DNA of 64,000 nt from NCBI GenBank assembly GCA_903899985.1, contig CAIULL010000168.1:1-64000 (forward strand), written 5' to 3'. The stretch's first letter is position 1; the number at the start of each line of letters is the position of its first letter. Shown here one piece after another: positions 59,209 through 64,000 of the stretch. The notes under the pieces were generated by a model. It saw nothing but the letters and a program-made list of their open reading frames with translations. It searched no databases and had not been told where the DNA came from. The stretch is from an uncultured Schlesneria sp. GTDB lineage: Bacteria > Planctomycetota > Planctomycetia > Planctomycetales > Planctomycetaceae. A program made the translations under genes and the position numbers.

Positions 59209-59256
59209 GAAGTCAGTGCTTCCTTTTTTATTTTAAAACGCGAAATCGGATTCGAG

Positions 59257-59940
59257 ATGCATAAATACGTCATTATGGGTGCTCAGGGTTGCGGCAAGGG
59301 GACGCAGGCCAAATTGCTGAAGGAAGAATTTGACATCGTTCACATTTCCGTGGGTGATATCTTTCGCTGGCATATTCAGTCGCACACGAAGCTGGGTGCG
59401 AGGATCAAGCGATTGATTGCCGACGGGCAAATGGTCAGCGACGAAACGGTCGAGCAAATTATTCGCGAACGACTGGACCAGCACGACTGGAATTTTGGAT
59501 TCATTCTGGACGGATTTCCTCGAACAAAAATCCAGGCCGAATTCTTTCTCGAAAGTTATGACATCGACGCGGTGATCCACATTGTGGTGCCTGATGAAGT
59601 GGTGTTCGAACGCGTACTCGCCCGCAGGCTCTGCAGTCAGTGTGGTCTGGATTACAACCTGATTCATCACCGACCGGCCGTCGCCGACAAGTGTGATGTC
59701 TGCGGTGGTAAACTGGTGATCCGCAGTGACGATAACGAAGAAGGGCTTCGTCAACGCCTTCGCGACTATCGGACGCAGACCGAGCCGGTACTCGATATTT
59801 TCGCGAGAAAAGAACTGGTGATTCAAACGGATGGCAGCCATGACATCGCCACCGTTCAAAAGGATATTCAAACGCAACTGGGGCTGCGCAAGACAGTTGA
59901 CAAAGGAACAAAATCGAAGGGGGCTTCGAAGAAAGGATAG
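59257..59940 (+). CDS. adk: Adenylate kinase with Cys4 lid
   Basis: IMGAQGCGKGTQAKLL P-loop, FILDGFPRTKIQAEFF, CSQCGLDYN...KCDVCGGKL zinc-lid, LRDYRTQTEPVLD. Confidence 0.93.
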   Translation: MHKYVIMGAQGCGKGTQAKLLKEEFDIVHISVGDIFRWHIQSHTKLGARIKRLIADGQMVSDETVEQIIRERLDQHDWNFGFILDGFPRTKIQAEFFLESYDIDAVIHIVVPDEVVFERVLARRLCSQCGLDYNLIHHRPAVADKCDVCGGKLVIRSDDNEEGLRQRLRDYRTQTEPVLDIFARKELVIQTDGSHDIATVQKDIQTQLGLRKTVDKGTKSKGASKKG

Positions 59941-59957
59941 CCGGTTGTTCCACGACC

Positions 59958-59979
59958 TGACCGAAGACGGTCAAGCAAT
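59958..59979 (+). repeat. Short fragment of the dispersed palindrome family
   Basis: gaccgaagacggtcaagca matches the element core. Confidence 0.4.
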
Positions 59980-60376
59980 ACGGGAATGATTTTCTGTGGA
60001 AATATGCTGTGGCGATTGTCTTTGTCCTGGCGGGACTAAAGATTAGCCGGTCGTTGAGTGCACCGACACCAACGGATGACGCGGCCGAGAAGGTCTTGAA
60101 TCCTGGAGGGATTCCACATAACAACGGTTGGTTGGTCACGTAGAAATGTCTCAACAATACACCTGTCATCCTTCCAGGACGCGATTTCAAACATCGAACC
60201 TGATCTGTCGGTGTCGCTGGCGCTCAACCATCACCGGCTCATGGCTTCAGTACTTCCAAGACACAAGAAATGCAAAACAATAGCGAGTTGTTTCTGTTCT
60301 TTGATCGTTTTAAGCTGAATGATGAAGTTGTCGCTTCTTGAAGCGCGAGTTTTAGCTCGTTCTCCATTTTGTGGCG

Positions 60377-60400
60377 CACGGGCTGATGCCCATGCTATGG
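60377..60400. repeat. Single-arm relative of the 12279 inverted repeat
   Basis: cacgggctgatgcccatgctatgg differs from cacgggctaaagcccatgctacgg at 3 of 24 positions. Confidence 0.6.
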
Positions 60401-60441
60401 GTTATGTGAAAGTTCTTGTCGTTAGATTCAGGGGGCTGGCC

Positions 60442-61722
60442 ATGGGTAGAAATCGGTTGTCGGTGCGGATTACTGCGATGATATCGACCTTACTGATGAC
60501 CTGTGCGCTGGTGGCGACCGCCCAGGAACCGCCAAAGGTCAAGCCAGCCCCTTTGCGTGGGATGATCAGTCTCATCGTCCGAGAACCCGTTCAGCGGGAA
60601 TTGGGAATTGAAAACGATTCACCAGAACTCGAGAACATTCGAAAGCTGCTGAAACCCCTTTCCACTGTTCTTAATCAAAGATTGAACTATCCCACGGAAG
60701 AAGACAAAGCCGAACGCCTGAATGCTCAAGACCTCTATTCAAAGGTCGAAGGCGAATTTGTGCTGGAATTGAAAAAGTTATTAAAGCCCGAGCAGTTCAC
60801 CCGCTTGAAACAGATTCATTGGCAACGTTGGGGCCTGCAGGCAGTTCAGGATCCTGATCTCGCCAATCAGTTAGAAATCACTTCGGATCAGATGAACAAA
60901 CTGTCTGAAGTGAATCGCGACATTGACACGCGGCGCAAAGAAATACGTGCTCAGAATGGAGACAATCCGGCCGTCAAGGTGCAGGAACTCGATGCCGAAC
61001 GGAATAGAAAATACACCGAAGTTCTGACCCCCGAACAATTGGCCAAGTTTGAACAACTGAAAGGAAAGCCTTTTGATCTGCCCGCCCCGGCGACCACAGC
61101 GGGACCCGCCAACGTTGCAGTTGGCGGGCCGATTCGAACTCGGCCCGGCGGACTGATGGCATTTGCGTTAAGAGAACCAATTTTGAACGAGCTGGGGATT
61201 AAAAATGATGCTCCAGTCGTCGCGGAAATTCGCAAATTGTCCGAAGCGCATTCCACGGAATTGCGAAAAGAATTGCAGACGATCAATCCTGTTGTTCGCG
61301 AAAGAGTTCAGGAAGCCGAGGCGAAGCTCCAGGGGCAATATGATCAGGAACTGCAGAAGTTGCTGACGCCGGAACAGTTTGTTCGGCTACGGCAAATTCA
61401 TTGGCAGCAACTGGGTGTGCAGGCCTTGAACGAGGCTGACGTGGCAAAGGCACTTGGGATCACAAAAGACCAGAAGGAACAACTCGTTGCCGTGGAGTTA
61501 GCTTTTTTCAAAAATGTCAGGGAATTGCTCAACCCACCCGCTGGTCGTCCCGCTGGTCCTGTACCACCTGAGATTCAGAAGAAGATGAAACAAGCGCGGG
61601 ACGAACAGGAAGCGAAAGTCAATGAAATCCTGACTCAGCAACAGCGATCCCAATTTGCTGAATTGAAGGGTAAGCCATTCGAATTAGAACTGCTGTGGGC
61701 TCCGCAGCGCCCAACGCCGTGA
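60442..61722 (+). CDS. Secreted hypothetical protein with internally duplicated domain
   Basis: Signal peptide; duplicated blocks LKKLLKPEQFTRLKQIHWQRWGLQAV and LQKLLTPEQFVRLRQIHWQQLGVQAL; QLKGKPFDL and ELKGKPFEL. Confidence 0.75.
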   Translation: MGRNRLSVRITAMISTLLMTCALVATAQEPPKVKPAPLRGMISLIVREPVQRELGIENDSPELENIRKLLKPLSTVLNQRLNYPTEEDKAERLNAQDLYSKVEGEFVLELKKLLKPEQFTRLKQIHWQRWGLQAVQDPDLANQLEITSDQMNKLSEVNRDIDTRRKEIRAQNGDNPAVKVQELDAERNRKYTEVLTPEQLAKFEQLKGKPFDLPAPATTAGPANVAVGGPIRTRPGGLMAFALREPILNELGIKNDAPVVAEIRKLSEAHSTELRKELQTINPVVRERVQEAEAKLQGQYDQELQKLLTPEQFVRLRQIHWQQLGVQALNEADVAKALGITKDQKEQLVAVELAFFKNVRELLNPPAGRPAGPVPPEIQKKMKQARDEQEAKVNEILTQQQRSQFAELKGKPFELELLWAPQRPTP

Positions 61723-61750
61723 ACGATTTTTCAAAACGGTCATGACGTGA

Positions 61751-61852
61751 CGTGCCACGGCATCGGAGTCTTCTCCGACGCAGAGTCTTTGACCCGTAAC
61801 CTTATGATTGTAAGACACTGAGTGACCGAAGACGGTCATATAGTGGCACAAG
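61751..61852 (+). repeat. Dispersed imperfect-palindrome element, copy G
   Basis: gtgccacggcatcggagtcttctccgacgcag ... gacactgagtgaccgaagacggtcatatagtggcacaag. Confidence 0.7.
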
Positions 61853-61905
61853 AGTTCGATCGACGCCGCCACCCGATCAATAGCCTCTCCAATGAAAGTC
61901 ACTTT

Positions 61906-62763
61906 ATGAAATTTGCGATCTGCCAGGAATTGTTCGAGAACTGGGATTGGAAGCGTCAGTGTCAGTTCATGGCTGAAACCGGATACACGGGGATTGAACT
62001 GGCCCCGTTCACGCTCGCGTCGCGCATCACAGACGTTTCCGCATCGCGCCGCAGAGAATTAAAGTTGCAGGCTGAAGAATACGGGCTGACGATTTGCGGC
62101 TTGCATTGGCTGCTGGCGAAGACCGAGGGCTTTCACCTCACGACCAGTGATCGATCGGTTCGTGAGGCGACAACGAAGTATCTGATCGAGCTGGGGAACG
62201 CTTGTGCGGACTTTGGCGGAACCGTGATGGTGTTCGGCTCGCCCGCTCAGCGAAGTTTGTTACCCGGCGTTTCCCGTGAAGAGGCCTATGACAACGCTGC
62301 GGAAGTCTTTCGAGCGGCGGTCCCCGCGTTTGCTGATCGTGGCGTCAAGATTGTCATGGAGCCACTTACGACTCGCGAGACGAATTTCGTCAATACGTGT
62401 GCCGAAGCAGTGGAACTGATCGACCGGGTCGGGCATCCCAACTTCGTATTGCATCAGGATGTGAAGGCCATGCTCAGCGAATCGACTCCGATTCCCGAGT
62501 TGATTGCCAGATATGCCAGCATTACCGAACATTTCCATGTGAATGACGATAACCTGTTGGGACCTGGGATGGGGCGAACAGATTACCACCCGATTGTGAA
62601 GGCGCTGCTTGAGACCGGCTATTCCGGTTGGGTCAGCGTCGAGGTCTTCGATTACAAACCGGGTGCTGAATTCATCGCTCGCGAAAGTATCAACTACATG
62701 CGTCGTATCATTGAAGAAGTGACTGCTGCGAATAAGGCGGCGGCGCAAGGAGACCGAACGTGA
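61906..62763 (+). CDS. Sugar phosphate isomerase/epimerase family (xylose isomerase-like TIM barrel)
   Basis: FMAETGYTGIELAPFTLA, IVMEPLTTRETNFVNTCAEAVELIDRVGHPNFVLHQDVKAM, FHVNDDNLLGPGMGRTDY. Confidence 0.9.
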   Translation: MKFAICQELFENWDWKRQCQFMAETGYTGIELAPFTLASRITDVSASRRRELKLQAEEYGLTICGLHWLLAKTEGFHLTTSDRSVREATTKYLIELGNACADFGGTVMVFGSPAQRSLLPGVSREEAYDNAAEVFRAAVPAFADRGVKIVMEPLTTRETNFVNTCAEAVELIDRVGHPNFVLHQDVKAMLSESTPIPELIARYASITEHFHVNDDNLLGPGMGRTDYHPIVKALLETGYSGWVSVEVFDYKPGAEFIARESINYMRRIIEEVTAANKAAAQGDRT

Positions 62764-63950
62764 TCCACGGCGACGATTCCATCAGTGTGGATCTGGGTCC
62801 CCGCTCATACGAGATTCCCATCGTCAGTCACCAACTGGCCCATTGTGCAAAACTGTTTGAGAAATGGTGGTACATTCGCGATGGCATGTCCTCCGCGTTT
62901 TGCACGCAGCCACCCCCTCACGGCAGTGTCTGGATTGCTGAGAAGCGCAATGTCGGCCGGCCGTTCGCACTGATCGTCACTGACGCAAACGTCGCGAATT
63001 CACATGCAGCGGCAGTGCGTCAATCTTTGATCACTGATGGCTGGCGATGTGAAACCGAAGTCCTTCCTGCAGGTGAGATGTCAAAGTCGCCTGAAATTCT
63101 GACGAAGGTTTACGATCGTTTGATCGATCTGAATGCCGACCGACGGACACTGATCATCGCGGTCGGTGGGGGGGTCGTCGGTGACGCAGCCGGATTCGTT
63201 GCCGCGACGTTCATGCGCGGTCTTCCCTTCATTCAGGTTCCCACCACACTCTTGTCGGCAGTTGACAGTTCCGTTGGCGGCAAGACAGGCGTGAATCACC
63301 CCCGTGCCAAGAACATGATTGGGGCCTTCTATCAGCCGATCGGGGTCTTGATCGACACGGCGACACTCGAAACTTTGCCTGATCGTGAATACCGGGCTGG
63401 TCTTGCCGAAGTTGTTAAGTATGGCGTGATCCTTGATGCGGAATTTCTGGCGTATCTTGAGCATCATGTTACGGAGATCAATTCGCGAGAGCCGGCAGTC
63501 CTGCGACACATCATCGCACAAAGCTGCCGTCTGAAAGCGGATGTCGTCGAGCAGGACGAATTCGAGACCAAGGGTCTGCGAGCGGCACTCAATTACGGTC
63601 ATACTTTCGGCCATGCGTTCGAAGCACTCGCAGGATATGGTGAATTACTGCATGGTGAAGGGGTGGCGATCGGGATGGTTCACGCCAGCCGTCTGGCAGA
63701 GCGACGTGGATTAATCGATTCATCATTAACGAGCCGCCAGATCAAACTGCTCGGTGATTTACATCTGCCGACGAAATTGCCGGATGGTCTGAAGTTTGCC
63801 GCTGACGATGTGATTTCACGCATGCGTCTGGACAAGAAAAGCGTGTCGGGAAGCTTGCGATTTGTGTTGCCGGTTCGGGCGGGAGCGGTCAAGACGTTTT
63901 CCGATGTTCCCGAGTCGGATGTGCGAGCGACATTGGCTGCCGGTACCTGA
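62760..63950 (+). CDS. aroB: 3-dehydroquinate synthase
   Basis: GGGVVGDAAGFVAATFMRGLPFIQVPTTLLSAVDSSVGGKTGVNHPRAKNMIGAFYQP, EVVKYGVILD, LNYGHTFGHAFEA; GTG start overlapping the previous stop. Confidence 0.96.
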   Translation: MIHGDDSISVDLGPRSYEIPIVSHQLAHCAKLFEKWWYIRDGMSSAFCTQPPPHGSVWIAEKRNVGRPFALIVTDANVANSHAAAVRQSLITDGWRCETEVLPAGEMSKSPEILTKVYDRLIDLNADRRTLIIAVGGGVVGDAAGFVAATFMRGLPFIQVPTTLLSAVDSSVGGKTGVNHPRAKNMIGAFYQPIGVLIDTATLETLPDREYRAGLAEVVKYGVILDAEFLAYLEHHVTEINSREPAVLRHIIAQSCRLKADVVEQDEFETKGLRAALNYGHTFGHAFEALAGYGELLHGEGVAIGMVHASRLAERRGLIDSSLTSRQIKLLGDLHLPTKLPDGLKFAADDVISRMRLDKKSVSGSLRFVLPVRAGAVKTFSDVPESDVRATLAAGT

Positions 63951-64000
63951 AAACGTCTCTCAACTGCCGAAAGTGACTTGTTCAAAAGAAACGTTCATTC

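Noticed and set aside
1-64000. CRISPR arrays
   Set aside because: No regularly spaced identical direct repeats; dispersed elements are separated by kilobases and vary in orientation.
1-64000. tRNA or rRNA genes
   Set aside because: No cloverleaf-like segments with a TWC arm or conserved rRNA stretches recognised by eye; a tRNAscan-SE run would settle it.
1-64000. Complete insertion sequence or prophage
   Set aside because: No transposase, integrase or phage structural protein motif seen among the ORFs; only short non-autonomous repeats.

Overview
A 64 kb window of a moderately GC-rich bacterial chromosome, almost certainly a planctomycete. This rests on three DUF1559 prepilin-like proteins with the [33 protein letters not shown] signature, a BBP7-like beta-barrel protein, PQQ-like and YVTN propellers, ThuA-like and DUF1080-like domains. 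I support about 43 protein-coding genes. They include housekeeping genes (aspS, fabI, adk, glnA, aroB, csrA, moaD/moaE, pgsA-like) and many planctomycete accessory genes. No rRNA, tRNA, CRISPR array or intact transposase was recognised. The most interesting items are: (1) a compact divergent phosphonate-catabolism locus at 12.4-17.5 kb with PhnX, a TIGR03364-like FAD oxidoreductase and a PhnZ-like HD protein facing a DUF5690-like membrane protein and a phosphonate-associated alcohol dehydrogenase, with no transaminase visible; (2) a WXG100-like protein, a helical partner and a degenerate phosphohexomutase-like pseudoenzyme at 22.0-24.9 kb; (3) a structured repeat inserted in frame twice in one Hsp70-family gene at 48.8-51.9 kb, with compensatory stem changes; (4) a family of about 40-110 bp dispersed imperfect palindromes in at least seven intergenic gaps; (5) terminator-like hairpins in both leaders of a divergent gene pair near 28.1-28.3 kb. 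All assignments come from reading the sequence and motif recognition; no database search was run.
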